Numbered from the stretch's first letter, positions 30,849 through 40,895 are shown. The stretch is 64,000 nucleotides of DNA from an uncultured Sphingomonas sp. (GCF_902806285.1 NZ_CADCWA010000039.1:24779-88778); one strand, 5' to 3'. Numbers and translations are program-made. The notes: generated from the letters alone by a model not told the origin.

Positions 30849-30953
30849 ATGGAGCAAGGAATGATGTTCCAGAACAGCGGCACGGGCGATCCTAAGCTGG
30901 TTTGCCGCCGTGAAGACGGCACGGTCGGCTGGGTGGAGCCGGAGGCCGGCTGA
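30849..30953 (+). CDS. small ORF resembling the C-terminal tail of long-form hibernation promoting factor (possible remnant or microprotein)
   Basis: Hand translation MEQGMMFQNSGTGDPKLVCRREDGTVGWVEPEAG; GGAG six nt before the inner ATG at 30861; directly upstream of ptsN. Confidence 0.5.
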   Translation: MEQGMMFQNSGTGDPKLVCRREDGTVGWVEPEAG

Positions 30954-31013
30954 GGCTCCCACCCTTCTTCCTTTGCGCGAGCCGCAGCGGGCTTGCGAAC
31001 CAGAGTGCGCACC

Positions 31014-31478
31014 ATGCAACTGCACGAATTCCTCGATCTGGAAGCGATCAAGCCCAGCCTGCCGGCGACCAACAAGCGTGGTGTGTTTCAGATCCTGGCG
31101 CAGATGGCGGGACAGCGGCTGGGCATGGACGCGGGAGCGGTAGTCGCGGCGGTGTCGGACCGGGAACGGCTGGGCTCGACGGGCTTCGGCAACGGCGTCG
31201 CCATCCCGCACGGCAAGCTTCAAGGACTCGCGCGTATCTATTGCAGCGTCGCCCGGCTGTCGGAGCCGATCGACTACAAGGCGATCGACGGTCATCCCGT
31301 CGACTTGGTCTTCTTCCTGCTCTCGCCCCCGGATGCAGGCGCGGATCACCTCAAGGCGCTGGCGGCGATCAGCCGTGCGGCGCGTCATGCTCCGACGTTG
31401 GAGAAACTGCGCGGCGCCCGTTCGCGCGATGCGCTGGCCGCGGTGCTGATCGGAGCCGATGAGCGCGACGCCGCCTGA
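31014..31478 (+). CDS. ptsN: PTS IIA-like nitrogen regulatory protein PtsN
   Basis: RERLGSTGFGNGVAIPHGKL active-site region. Confidence 0.92.
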   Translation: MQLHEFLDLEAIKPSLPATNKRGVFQILAQMAGQRLGMDAGAVVAAVSDRERLGSTGFGNGVAIPHGKLQGLARIYCSVARLSEPIDYKAIDGHPVDLVFFLLSPPDAGADHLKALAAISRAARHAPTLEKLRGARSRDALAAVLIGADERDAA

Positions 31479-31809
31479 CCGCCTCGCGGCGGGGCTCGAA
31501 GTCACCTCGTTTCTGCGCCTGGCTGAAGCGCGGGGCGGCTTTGGAACGGTTCTGCACAAGGGGGACGAAAGCCGCGGATCCATCCTGCTGGTGGTCCTGG
31601 AGCGGGGCCGGCAAACAGGCTTCCTCGAGCGGACCCTGCAGGCAAGCGGCCAGTACGAGTGGTCCGACTCAGGCCCGGACGGAGCCGATCCGGCGCGGGC
31701 TGCACAATATGTTGCGCAGCGGCGGCGCTACGATCCCGATTGTTGGGTGATCGAACTGGACATCCCGTCCAGCGAACGATTCATCGCTGAAACGATCGGG
31801 GCGACTTGA
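31459..31809 (+). CDS. DUF1491 family protein
   Basis: LEVTSFLRLAEARGGFGTVLHKGDESRGSILLVV. Confidence 0.75.
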   Translation: MSATPPDRLAAGLEVTSFLRLAEARGGFGTVLHKGDESRGSILLVVLERGRQTGFLERTLQASGQYEWSDSGPDGADPARAAQYVAQRRRYDPDCWVIELDIPSSERFIAETIGAT

Positions 31810-31986
31810 TCCGACGCAAATTGCGGTGAACGGAGGAACCATCTTGAGCGGGGCGCTTCCGCGGGCGGCGATACAGCCGCTCCAGTAAGCGGCGCGAGAC
31901 GGGGGAAAAGCCAAGTTGCGCGGGCGTTCGGACGCTCGGTTTTGCGCATTCGTTGGGCTGCTCCACCGCAGTTGATCGGTTCTTGA

Positions 31987-32610
31987 ATGCTGCATCGTTT
32001 CGCCGTGCTTGTCGCCGGGATCGCACTTGCCGCCGGTTCGGTAGCTCCTGCCCAGGTTGCCCCTACCCCCGTCAATGTTCCGGTGCCCGCCATGGCGCTA
32101 AACGATGTGCCTCTCACGACGCTTTCGCCGGTCGTTACCGATCCGGTTCCCGTCGAGCCCGTTGCAGCGGAGCCGGAGCCTGTTGTCGAGCGCTCCGCCT
32201 CACTGGCCGAGAAGGTGGCCGAGCTGCGGGGCAGCGATGCCGGCAGCCGCGAACTGGAGTGCCTCGCGGCCGGCGTCTACTTCGAATCCAAGAGTGAGTC
32301 GCTGCCCGGCCAGCTGGCGGTCGGCCAGGTCATCGCCAACCGCGCCAACAGCAAGGGCCGGTTTCCCTCATCCTACTGCGGCGTGCTGTTCCAGCGCGGC
32401 CAGTTCAGCTTTGTCCGCGGCGGCCGGTGGCCGGGGGTGAACAAGTCGAGCGCGCAGTGGAAGAACGCGGTGGGGATCGCCCGCATCGTCGACCAGGACC
32501 TGCACCAGAGCAGCGTCGGCCGCGCATTGTTCTTTCACGCCCGCCGCGTGTCGCCCGGCTGGCGGCTGACCCGGGTCGCCAGCGTCGGCAACCACGTCTT
32601 CTATCGCTAG
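31987..32610 (+). CDS. SleB-like cell wall hydrolase
   Basis: LECLAAGVYFESKSESLPGQLAVGQVIANRANS; ALFFHARRVSPGW. Confidence 0.88.
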   Translation: MLHRFAVLVAGIALAAGSVAPAQVAPTPVNVPVPAMALNDVPLTTLSPVVTDPVPVEPVAAEPEPVVERSASLAEKVAELRGSDAGSRELECLAAGVYFESKSESLPGQLAVGQVIANRANSKGRFPSSYCGVLFQRGQFSFVRGGRWPGVNKSSAQWKNAVGIARIVDQDLHQSSVGRALFFHARRVSPGWRLTRVASVGNHVFYR

Positions 32611-32643
32611 TCTTCGTCCCCTCTTTGTTCTATCGGCTCGGGC

Positions 32644-33141
32644 GTGAGTAGCGCGCCCCAGCCCCTTCTCGATCCCGGCTGCTTCGCCGATGCGCCGCCC
32701 GTCGCCGCGGAGGTGGCGCGGGGGGTCACCCGGCTGTTCTTCCGCCAGGACCTGTTTTCGATCTGCGAAGTGCCGCTGCCCAACGGGCGCCGTGCCGACA
32801 TGATGGCGATCGATCCCAGGGGCTGCCTGACGATCGTCGAGATCAAGGTCAGCCGCGCGGACCTGACGGGCGATGCCAAGTGGACCGACTATCTCGATTA
32901 CTGCGACCGCTTCTTCTGGGCGGTTCCGGGCGCCCTTGCCGGGTTGCTGGAAGCGGACCGCTTCCTGCCCGCAGACGCCGGGATCATCGTCGCCGATCGT
33001 TATGACGCGGCGGTGGTCCGCGACGCGCCGCAGCGCCCGCTCGCCCCGGCCAGGCGCAAGGCCGAGCTGCTGCGCTTCGCCCGCCGCGCCGCGCGGCGGC
33101 TGTCGGCGCACATCGACCCGACGCTGGGCTTCGGCAGCTAG
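32644..33141 (+). CDS. MmcB family DNA repair protein
   Basis: CEVPLPNGRRADMMAIDPRGCLTIVEIKVSRADL. Confidence 0.82.
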   Translation: MSSAPQPLLDPGCFADAPPVAAEVARGVTRLFFRQDLFSICEVPLPNGRRADMMAIDPRGCLTIVEIKVSRADLTGDAKWTDYLDYCDRFFWAVPGALAGLLEADRFLPADAGIIVADRYDAAVVRDAPQRPLAPARRKAELLRFARRAARRLSAHIDPTLGFGS

Positions 33142-33145
33142 TTTT

Positions 33146-33745
33146 TCAAAGCTTGGGGCCGGCCACGGCCGACGCCTTGGCCGGCTTCACCGACTCGAGC
33201 AGCCTTAGCAGCTCCGGGTTGCGGCGATCCTCACTGGCATAGTCGCGCGCGCTGCGGCCGGTGGCGTTGTCCTTGCGATCTGCGTTCGCTCCGGCCTCCA
33301 GCAGCCGCTTCACTACGGGCGTATGGCGCTGCTGCACCGCGATGATCAGCGGGGTCTCGCCGGCGCGGTTGGCGAGGTCGACCCGCGCGCGGCCGCGCAG
33401 AAGCCGGTCGACCGCCTCGACGTCGCCGATGCGCGCCGCCACGATCAACGGGGTGTCGCCGGCCTTGGTCTGGATGTTCGGGTCGGCGCCCTTGCCCAGC
33501 AGGTAGCCCAGATAGGTCCCGTCCCGCCGGGCGGCGACGATGTGCAGCGCCGCCTCGCCCCGCTCATTGCGGAAGTTGACCACCGTGGAGCCATCCGCGC
33601 CGAGCAGTTCCTCGACCTTGGCCCCGTCGCGCTCGCGAACAGCCTGAAGAAAGCCGAGACCGGCCGGAGCATATTGCGCGATTGCCGCGGTTGCGCTCGC
33701 CGCCAGTACCGCTGCCGTCGCCAAACGCCTGGTAAGCTTGTGCAT
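33146..33745 (-). CDS. exported ankyrin-repeat protein
   Basis: Signal peptide; repeated RGEAALHIVAARR / AGDTPLIVAARIGD / AGETPLIIAVQQRH. Confidence 0.9.
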   Translation of the reverse strand: MHKLTRRLATAAVLAASATAAIAQYAPAGLGFLQAVRERDGAKVEELLGADGSTVVNFRNERGEAALHIVAARRDGTYLGYLLGKGADPNIQTKAGDTPLIVAARIGDVEAVDRLLRGRARVDLANRAGETPLIIAVQQRHTPVVKRLLEAGANADRKDNATGRSARDYASEDRRNPELLRLLESVKPAKASAVAGPKL

Positions 33746-33804
33746 TCTCGCCCCGTCCTGCCGTTCACCCTTGACCGCCGAGCGATTAGCAGACCACAGC
33801 TGCC

Positions 33805-34248
33805 ATGACCATGAACAGTGACGATCCTTGGTGGGAGAAGCCTCTCCACGCGCTTGACCGCGGCCAGTGGGAGGCGCTGTGCGATGGCTGCGGCCGCTGC
33901 TGCCTCCACAAGTTGGAGGACGAGGACACGGGCGAGCTGTTCCCGACCAATGTCGCTTGCAAGCTGCTTGATCGGCGGAGCGGGTTGTGCGGCGACTACG
34001 CCAACCGCCGCCGGCATGTTACCGACTGCGTGCAACTGGCCGCGGGCAGGCTCGACGCTCTCGAATGGCTGCCCTCCACCTGCGCCTACAAACTGCGAGC
34101 GGCCGGGGAGCCGCTCCCCCGCTGGCATTACCTGATGAGCGGCAGCCGCGAGACGGTGCACGAAGCGGGCATGTCCACTCGTGGCTGGACCGTCAGCGAG
34201 GTCGACGCGGGCGAGCTCGAGTTCCATCTTGTCGACCGCGACCTTTGA
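33805..34248 (+). CDS. YcgN-family cysteine cluster protein
   Basis: WEALCDGCGRCCLHKLEDEDTG. Confidence 0.93.
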   Translation: MTMNSDDPWWEKPLHALDRGQWEALCDGCGRCCLHKLEDEDTGELFPTNVACKLLDRRSGLCGDYANRRRHVTDCVQLAAGRLDALEWLPSTCAYKLRAAGEPLPRWHYLMSGSRETVHEAGMSTRGWTVSEVDAGELEFHLVDRDL

Positions 34249-34933
34249 GGTCCCGGGCCTGCCGCTGCCCGTGGCCGTCCGGCGAATGGCGAACGCCCGC
34301 CGGCTGCGCCTCCGGATCGATCACGATCGCCAGCTGCTGCGGCTGACGGTGCCGGCACGCGGCTCCGCCCGCGCTGCGCTGCGCTGGGTGGGCGAGCAGC
34401 GGGCGTGGATCGAGCAGCAGCTCGCGCTGGCGCCCGGCGCGACTCCGTTTGCGGACGGCGCGACCGTTCCGTTCCGGGGCGATCCGCTGACCATCCGCTG
34501 GCAGGAAGCTGATCGCCGTGGCGCGCGGCAGGTCGGTTCCGAGCTTCACGTCGGCGGGCCACGCCCAAGCCTCGCCCGCTCGGTCCAGCGCTGGCTGTTG
34601 GCGGCCGCGCGCGAGGAACTCAGCGCGGAAACCGGGCGGATCGCCGCGGCAGCCGCGGTGTCCGTACGCTCGGTATCCGTGGGCGATGCGGCCAGCCGCT
34701 GGGGAAGCTGCTCGGCGGCGGGTGCGATCCGCTACAGCTGGCGGCTGATCCTCGCCCCTCCGCCCGTGCTCCGTTTCGTGGTGGCGCATGAGGTCGCCCA
34801 CCGCCTGCATATGGACCATTCGCCGGCGTTCAAGGCGGCCGAGGAGCGGCTGTTCGGCGGCCCGACCGCCGAAGCCCGGCGCCTACTCCGTGAACTCGGG
34901 CCGGCGCTGCGCCGGGTCGGCCGCGGGAGCTGA
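34229..34933 (+). CDS. YgjP/SprT-like zinc metallopeptidase
   Basis: WGSCSAAGAIRYSWRLILAPPPVLRFVVAHEVAHRLHMDHS (HEVAH). Confidence 0.88.
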   Translation: MSTATFEVPGLPLPVAVRRMANARRLRLRIDHDRQLLRLTVPARGSARAALRWVGEQRAWIEQQLALAPGATPFADGATVPFRGDPLTIRWQEADRRGARQVGSELHVGGPRPSLARSVQRWLLAAAREELSAETGRIAAAAAVSVRSVSVGDAASRWGSCSAAGAIRYSWRLILAPPPVLRFVVAHEVAHRLHMDHSPAFKAAEERLFGGPTAEARRLLRELGPALRRVGRGS

Positions 34934-37018
34934 CGGCACGTCCCGCGGGTCGCGCGGCGGCTGCGGCGGCGGCGCGGGAGGCGGAGGTTCGCCTGGATAG
35001 ATGCGGTCGATCTCCGTTCCTTCGGGCAGCTGCCGAGGGGGTTGCGGCGCCGTTCCCAGCGGCGGCGCCGGCGCATATCGAGGATCGACCGGCTGGGTTT
35101 CCAAAGGGTTGCCATAAGCATCGACCAAGGGCTCGCTGACGCCCGTCTCATTGCCCCACAGCTGTTCCTCCGGCTCCAGCTGCCAATCGGGCATCGGCAC
35201 TTCCGTTTCGAAAGTCTCGACTGGCCGCCTGGCGACCGCTGGCGCCATGAAATCGTGAAAGGCCTTGGCCGGCGCGGTGCCGCCCTGGAGGCCGCCGATC
35301 GGCCGCGCATCGTCGCGGCCCATCCACACGCCGGTGGTCAGCCCCGACGAGAAGCCGATGAACCAGCCGTCCTTGTTGGACGAGGTGGTGCCTGTCTTGC
35401 CGGCCACCGGCCGCCCGATCTGCGCCGCCCGGCCGGTCCCGGACAGCACGGCCGTCTGCAGCAGGTCGGTCATCTCCGCCGCGACCCATGGCGCGACCAG
35501 CACGCGGTCGTCGGCGTTCTCGTGCCGGTAGAGCACTCTCCCATCGGTCGTGGCGACCCGGGTAATGCCATAGGGCATCACCCCGACGCCCCGATGCGAA
35601 ACGGCTGCATAGGCGCGGGTCATGTCGATGAGGCGGACGTCCGCAGTGCCCAGCACCATGGACGGGTTAGTGGAGATGTTGCCGGTGATCCCGAAGCGGT
35701 GCGCCATGTCGGCGATGGTGGAAAAGCCGAGTTCGGCGCCGATCTTGGCGCTGATGGTGTTGATGGAGCGGGCGAATGCCTCGCGCAGGGTGACCGGCCC
35801 CAGGTGGGTCCGGGTCGAGTTGCGCGGCCGCCAGCCTTCAATGGTGACCGGCTCGTCGACCAGGGTGGTGGTGGGCTTCATCCCGCTTTCCAGGGCCGCG
35901 AGATAGACGAACAGCTTGAAGGCGGAGCCAGGCTGACGCTGGGCTTGGGTCGCGCGATTGTAGAGCGAGCTGACATAATCCCGCCCCCCGATCATCGCCC
36001 GCACCGCCCCGTCCCGGTCCAGCGCGACCAGCGCCCCTTGTGCCCCGCGCGGCGTGTTGGCGTTGATCGCCCGGTCCGCCGCGCCCTGCATGCGCGGGTC
36101 AAGCGTGGTCCAGACGTCGATCGGTTCGGAGGTCTCGTCGATCAGCGTGTCGAGCTGCGGCAGCGCCCAGTCGGTGAAGTAGCGGATGCTGTTCTGCTTC
36201 TCGGTCGGCTGAACCACGATCCTGGCGGGATCGGCGTTCTGCGCTGCGCTGCGCGAGATGAAGCCGTTGTTGACCATGGTCTGCAGCACGACATCGGCCC
36301 GGCCGCGCGCGGCTTCCACGTCGGCGGTCGGCGAATAGTTGGAGGGCGCCTTGACCAAACCGGCGATGATCGTCGCTTCCCCCAGGCTCATGGAAGTGGC
36401 GTCATGGCCGAAGAAGGTCCGCGACGCCGCGTCGATGCCGTAGGCGCCGCCGCCGAAATAAACCCGGTTGAGATAGAGTTCGAGAACCTGATCCTTGCTG
36501 AACTTGCGCTCCAGCGCGAGCGCCAGGATCGCTTCCTTGACCTTGCGTCCGAACGTCCGGCTGTTGGTCAGGAAGATGTTGCGGGCGAGCTGCTGGGTGA
36601 TGGTGGAGCCGCCCTGGGTCCAGCGGCCCGTGTCCAGCCGCACCTTGAGGGAGCGGGCGATGCCGATCGGATCGACGCCGAAGTGGCCGCGGAAGCGCTT
36701 GTCCTCGACCGCGATCATCGCGCTGCGCATCGCGGGGGGAATGTCCTCGTACGGGATCCACTTGCCGAAGCTCGGGCCGAGCGAGACCAGCAGCTTGCCA
36801 TCGGCCGCGCGGACGCGGATCATCTGACCGAGATCGTTGCGCTGGACGAGCTCGCCGTAGCTCGGCAGCTGCGCGGTCGCGACCCCCACCGACACGGCCA
36901 GCGCGATCAGCCCGGCAAGAAAGGCGTACAGCCCCCACCAGAAAAGCCTAGTCACCACCGAGCGCTTCGGCCTGGCAGGAGGCGGCGCTGCGGAGGGTCT
37001 GCGGGGCGGGGCGGCCAT
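34883..37018 (-). CDS. penicillin-binding protein 1A family (transglycosylase/transpeptidase)
   Basis: EDKRFRGHFGVDPIGIARS; GGSTITQQLARN; RQPGSAFKLF; AGKTGTT. Confidence 0.93.
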   Translation of the reverse strand: MAAPPRRPSAAPPPARPKRSVVTRLFWWGLYAFLAGLIALAVSVGVATAQLPSYGELVQRNDLGQMIRVRAADGKLLVSLGPSFGKWIPYEDIPPAMRSAMIAVEDKRFRGHFGVDPIGIARSLKVRLDTGRWTQGGSTITQQLARNIFLTNSRTFGRKVKEAILALALERKFSKDQVLELYLNRVYFGGGAYGIDAASRTFFGHDATSMSLGEATIIAGLVKAPSNYSPTADVEAARGRADVVLQTMVNNGFISRSAAQNADPARIVVQPTEKQNSIRYFTDWALPQLDTLIDETSEPIDVWTTLDPRMQGAADRAINANTPRGAQGALVALDRDGAVRAMIGGRDYVSSLYNRATQAQRQPGSAFKLFVYLAALESGMKPTTTLVDEPVTIEGWRPRNSTRTHLGPVTLREAFARSINTISAKIGAELGFSTIADMAHRFGITGNISTNPSMVLGTADVRLIDMTRAYAAVSHRGVGVMPYGITRVATTDGRVLYRHENADDRVLVAPWVAAEMTDLLQTAVLSGTGRAAQIGRPVAGKTGTTSSNKDGWFIGFSSGLTTGVWMGRDDARPIGGLQGGTAPAKAFHDFMAPAVARRPVETFETEVPMPDWQLEPEEQLWGNETGVSEPLVDAYGNPLETQPVDPRYAPAPPLGTAPQPPRQLPEGTEIDRIYPGEPPPPAPPPQPPRDPRDVPSAPAADPAQRRPEFTE

Positions 37019-37064
37019 CGGTGCCAAAGGCTTACGGTTTCAGCGGGAACCCCGCAAGGTCCGC

Positions 37065-37469
<405 letters not shown>

Positions 37470-37561
37470 CGTCCACTCCTTGCCTTGTGGCATGTGGGAA
37501 GCCGGCGATGCGGAGGAAAGAGCCGGTGCATCTTCTTGTAAACTGACGGGTTGTTGCCACC

Positions 37562-39067
37562 GTGACCCAGATCCGTCTTCCCGAGCCGAGGGCACGCGAA
37601 GTGCTGCTTGTTCGCGCCATCGAGAGCGAGGATCCCGACGGCGCCGTGCTGACCCGCGAGGACCGGCAGTTCGCTACGGGCGCGGCGCTGAGCGAGCGGC
37701 CGCTGGGCGAGCGCGACGACCCGCGCGAGACCGCCCGCTTTCTCCATCGCCGGTCCGAGCTGGCGCTGGAACGGCTGCTCAGCCGCTTCCCCGCCCTGCG
37801 CCGCGCCTGCGGCCTGTCGCGCTGGCCGTCCTGGCTGAACTGGGCGGTTCCGCTGCTGGCACTGGCCGCGGGGCTCATCAGCCACCGGCTGGACGGCGAC
37901 CGTCTCAACATCCTCGCCTTCCCCCTGCTCGGCATGCTGGCCTGGAACCTCCTGGTTTACGGCTGGCTGCTCGTCGGGGCATTGCGTCGGGCAACGGGAC
38001 GGCAGACCGACCTGGCCGGCCATCCGCTGTTGCAGCTGCTTGAGCGGCTGGGCGGTCCGGCCGCCACGCGCCTCGCCGCGCAGCCGACCCTGGAGCGCGG
38101 CGTTGCCCGCTTCGTCCGCGACTGGGGCCGCGCGGCCGGAGCCCTCACCCGCTACCGGGCGAGCCGTACCCTTCATCTGGGCGCCGCCCTGTTCGCGGTG
38201 GGCGTGATCGCCGGCTTGCTGATCCGCGCGCGCTACACCGCCGAATATCGGGCCGGCTGGGCCGGAACCTGGGCCGGGGCGGAAGGCGAGGTCGCCACCT
38301 TTCTCCAGTTCATCCTTGGGCCGGCCAGCTGGCTGACGGGAATCGGCCTGCCCGACGCCGAACGGCTGCGCGCCCTGCGCGGCGGCGGTGAGAATGCCGG
38401 CGACTGGCTGATCCTGTGGGCGGTCACCGCAACGCTGTTCGTGATCGGCCCGCGCCTCCTGCTCGCCGCCTGGAACGCGGTGGAGGCGGCGGTGCTGAAG
38501 CGGCGGGTGCCGGTGCCCGGCGCCGAGGACTTCTACGTCCGCTCCCTGCTCCGCAACGCGCTGGGGCGCCCTGGCCTTGCCCGGGTCGTTTCCTATGGCT
38601 TCCAGCCCTCGCCGGCCGCGCGCGAGCGGTTGACCCGGCTGCTCGGCGCGGCGCTGGGCGAAAAGGTCCGGGTCGAGGTGGACGAACCCGTGCCCTACGG
38701 CGCCGAGGAGCGTTGGCTCGCGGCCGAAGGGCGGCGACTGGGCGGGGCGGACCAACTGGTGCTGCTGTTCGCCATGGCCTCGACCCCGGAAGCGGAGAAC
38801 CACGGCGCCTTCGCCCGCGGCATCCGCGACGCCCTGCTTGGCGGCGGCACCGGCCTTACCCTGCTGATCGACGACAGCAGCTTCCGTGAGCGGCTGCGCG
38901 GGCAGGCCTCCGCTTCGCGACGGCTGGACGAGCGGGCCGCCGCCTGGCGCGGAGTGCTGGCGCCGGTCGGCATTGCGCCGGTGGTGATCGGGCTGGAGCT
39001 CGGCGAGGACGAGGTCAGCGCCCGGACATTGGAAAAGGCGCTGATGCGCTCACCGGTTCCCGCATGA
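37562..39067 (+). CDS. DUF2868 family membrane protein
   Basis: GTG start, several TM segments, partner of the downstream DUF3482 GTPase (ATGA overlap). Confidence 0.75.
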   Translation: MTQIRLPEPRAREVLLVRAIESEDPDGAVLTREDRQFATGAALSERPLGERDDPRETARFLHRRSELALERLLSRFPALRRACGLSRWPSWLNWAVPLLALAAGLISHRLDGDRLNILAFPLLGMLAWNLLVYGWLLVGALRRATGRQTDLAGHPLLQLLERLGGPAATRLAAQPTLERGVARFVRDWGRAAGALTRYRASRTLHLGAALFAVGVIAGLLIRARYTAEYRAGWAGTWAGAEGEVATFLQFILGPASWLTGIGLPDAERLRALRGGGENAGDWLILWAVTATLFVIGPRLLLAAWNAVEAAVLKRRVPVPGAEDFYVRSLLRNALGRPGLARVVSYGFQPSPAARERLTRLLGAALGEKVRVEVDEPVPYGAEERWLAAEGRRLGGADQLVLLFAMASTPEAENHGAFARGIRDALLGGGTGLTLLIDDSSFRERLRGQASASRRLDERAAAWRGVLAPVGIAPVVIGLELGEDEVSARTLEKALMRSPVPA

Positions 39068-40638
39068 CCGAGGAGGGGCCCCGCACCGTCAACCTCAGCC
39101 TGATCAGCCACACCAATGCGGGCAAGACGACCCTCGTTCGCACCCTTCTCGGCCGCGATGTCGGCGAGGTGCGCGATGCGGCGCATGTGACGGAAGTGGC
39201 AACCGGCTATGTGATGCTCCAGGCGGATGCCGACACGCTGATGCTGTGGGACACGCCGGGGTTCGGCGACACCGCCCGCCTGGTGAGCCGCTTGCGCGTC
39301 AGCGGCAACCCGATCGGCTGGCTGCTGACCCAGGTCTGGGACCGCTTCCGCGATCGGCCGCTGTGGTCTTCGCAGCAGGCGGTGCGCAATGCGCGGGACG
39401 AGGCGGACGTCATCCTCTATCTGGTCAACGCCAGCGAGGACCCCGCCGGCGCCGCCTATGTGCCGCTGGAGATGGAGGTGCTCGCCTGGGTCGGCAAGCC
39501 GGTGGTCCTGCTGCTCAACCAGACCGGGCCGCCGGGCGAGCAGTCGCGCAGCGACGAAGGGCGCTGGAGCCGTCACCTCGCCGAGTCCGACCTGGTGCGG
39601 GACACCATGACCATGGACGCCTTTGCCCGCTGCTGGGTGCAGGAAGGCGAGCTCTTAAAGCGCATCGACCCGCTTCTGCCCCCCGACAAGCGCGCGGCCA
39701 TGCCTCGCCTGGCCGCCGCCTGGGCCGAGCGCAACCTGGAGCGTTTCCACCGTTCGATGCAGGTGCTGGCGCAGCAGCTTGCCGACGCCGCTACGTCGCG
39801 TGAGGAGATCCCCGACCGCAACATCGGCGACCGGATCCGCGGCGCGATCCTCAACCCCGCGGGCGGCGACCATTCGCCCGAAGCGCAGCGCGCGATGGGC
39901 CGGCTCGCCGAGCGGCTCGATGTCGAGATCCGCCGCTCCACCGACGAGTTGATCGCCCTGCATGGATTGAGCGGCAGGGCGGCGCGCGAGGTGCTCAAGC
40001 GGCTGAAGCGCGATTATACCGAATCCGCACCGGCTCGCGAGGGCGTTGCGACCGTGCTGGGCGGCCTGATCTCGGGCGCGGCGGGAGGGCTCGCGGCCGA
40101 TCTGGCGGCAGGCGGGCTGACGCTCGGCGCGGGCATGCTGGTGGGCTCGGTCCTGGGCGCGTTCGGGGCCAAGACCGCCGCGCGCGGCTACAACATGGCG
40201 CGGGGCGAGGAGACCAACGCCGTCCGCTGGTCGGAGGACTTCCTGGCCGGGATGACCCGTTCGGCCCTGCTGCGCTACCTGGCGGTCGCGCACTTCGGCC
40301 GCGGCCGCGGCGATTGGGAAGAAGGCGAGCATCCCACCCACTGGCAGGCGGCGGTGGAGAAGGTGGTTGCGGGAGAACAAGCGGCGCTGCGGTCGGCCTG
40401 GGGCCGCGCCAAGGACGGGCGCGAGGCGGTGGCCGGTGCGCTGGAGCCGGTGCTGGCGCGTGCCGCCGAGCGGTTGCTGGTCGGGCTGTACCCCGAGGCG
40501 GAGGAGATCTTTGCGGCGGACGATCGCCGCTTTCGTCGTCGTGCCGCCGAGGGTCGGGGTCCTCCACCCGCGCTTCCCGCACGAGCCGCGGCAGGGACGA
40601 GTACCCTCCCGCCGGACGAATGGCCTAAGCTTGTTTGA
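39064..40638 (+). CDS. DUF3482 family GTPase with C-terminal glycine-rich membrane segment
   Basis: SHTNAGKTTLVRTLLGRDVG (G1), LWDTPGFGDT (G3), NQTG (G4 position); GGLISGAAGGLAADLAAGGLTLGAGMLVGSVLGAFGAK. Confidence 0.8.
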   Translation: MTEEGPRTVNLSLISHTNAGKTTLVRTLLGRDVGEVRDAAHVTEVATGYVMLQADADTLMLWDTPGFGDTARLVSRLRVSGNPIGWLLTQVWDRFRDRPLWSSQQAVRNARDEADVILYLVNASEDPAGAAYVPLEMEVLAWVGKPVVLLLNQTGPPGEQSRSDEGRWSRHLAESDLVRDTMTMDAFARCWVQEGELLKRIDPLLPPDKRAAMPRLAAAWAERNLERFHRSMQVLAQQLADAATSREEIPDRNIGDRIRGAILNPAGGDHSPEAQRAMGRLAERLDVEIRRSTDELIALHGLSGRAAREVLKRLKRDYTESAPAREGVATVLGGLISGAAGGLAADLAAGGLTLGAGMLVGSVLGAFGAKTAARGYNMARGEETNAVRWSEDFLAGMTRSALLRYLAVAHFGRGRGDWEEGEHPTHWQAAVEKVVAGEQAALRSAWGRAKDGREAVAGALEPVLARAAERLLVGLYPEAEEIFAADDRRFRRRAAEGRGPPPALPARAAAGTSTLPPDEWPKLV

Positions 40639-40646
40639 TTAGTGAA

Positions 40647-40723
40647 CACCGCAGCATAGCTGCGGTGATCGTGAAGGCCGCCGTGCCCCCGGCACGGCTG
40701 AAGCTTTGCTTCACCTTCACGAT
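40647..40723. repeat. compound palindrome: hairpin plus three-way-junction inverted repeat
   Basis: CACCGCAGC-ATA-GCTGCGGTG (40647-40667); outer stem ATCGTGAAGG/CCTTCACGAT (40668-40677/40714-40723) enclosing GCCGTGCC-CCC-GGCACGGC and TGAAGC-TTT-GCTTCA. Confidence 0.9.
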
Positions 40724-40809
40724 GGTGCGGTCGAGAAGACTCGAACTTCCACGCCCTTTCGGGCACAACGACCTCAACGTTGCGCGTCTACCAGTTCCGC
40801 CACGACCGC
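40723..40809 (-). tRNA. tRNA-Leu (GAG), CCA encoded
   Basis: GCGGTCGTGGCGGAACTGGTAGACGCGCAACGTTGAGGTCGTTG...GGTTCGAGTC-like T arm...CGACCGCACCA; long variable arm; anticodon GAG. Confidence 0.96.
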
Positions 40810-40895
40810 ATCATTGTTCGGCGGCCCGAGGACCGCCGCTGGCAAGGCGCGAGCCTCTAGCAGCGGCTCCCCGACGGCGCAACTGCTGCCCGCGC

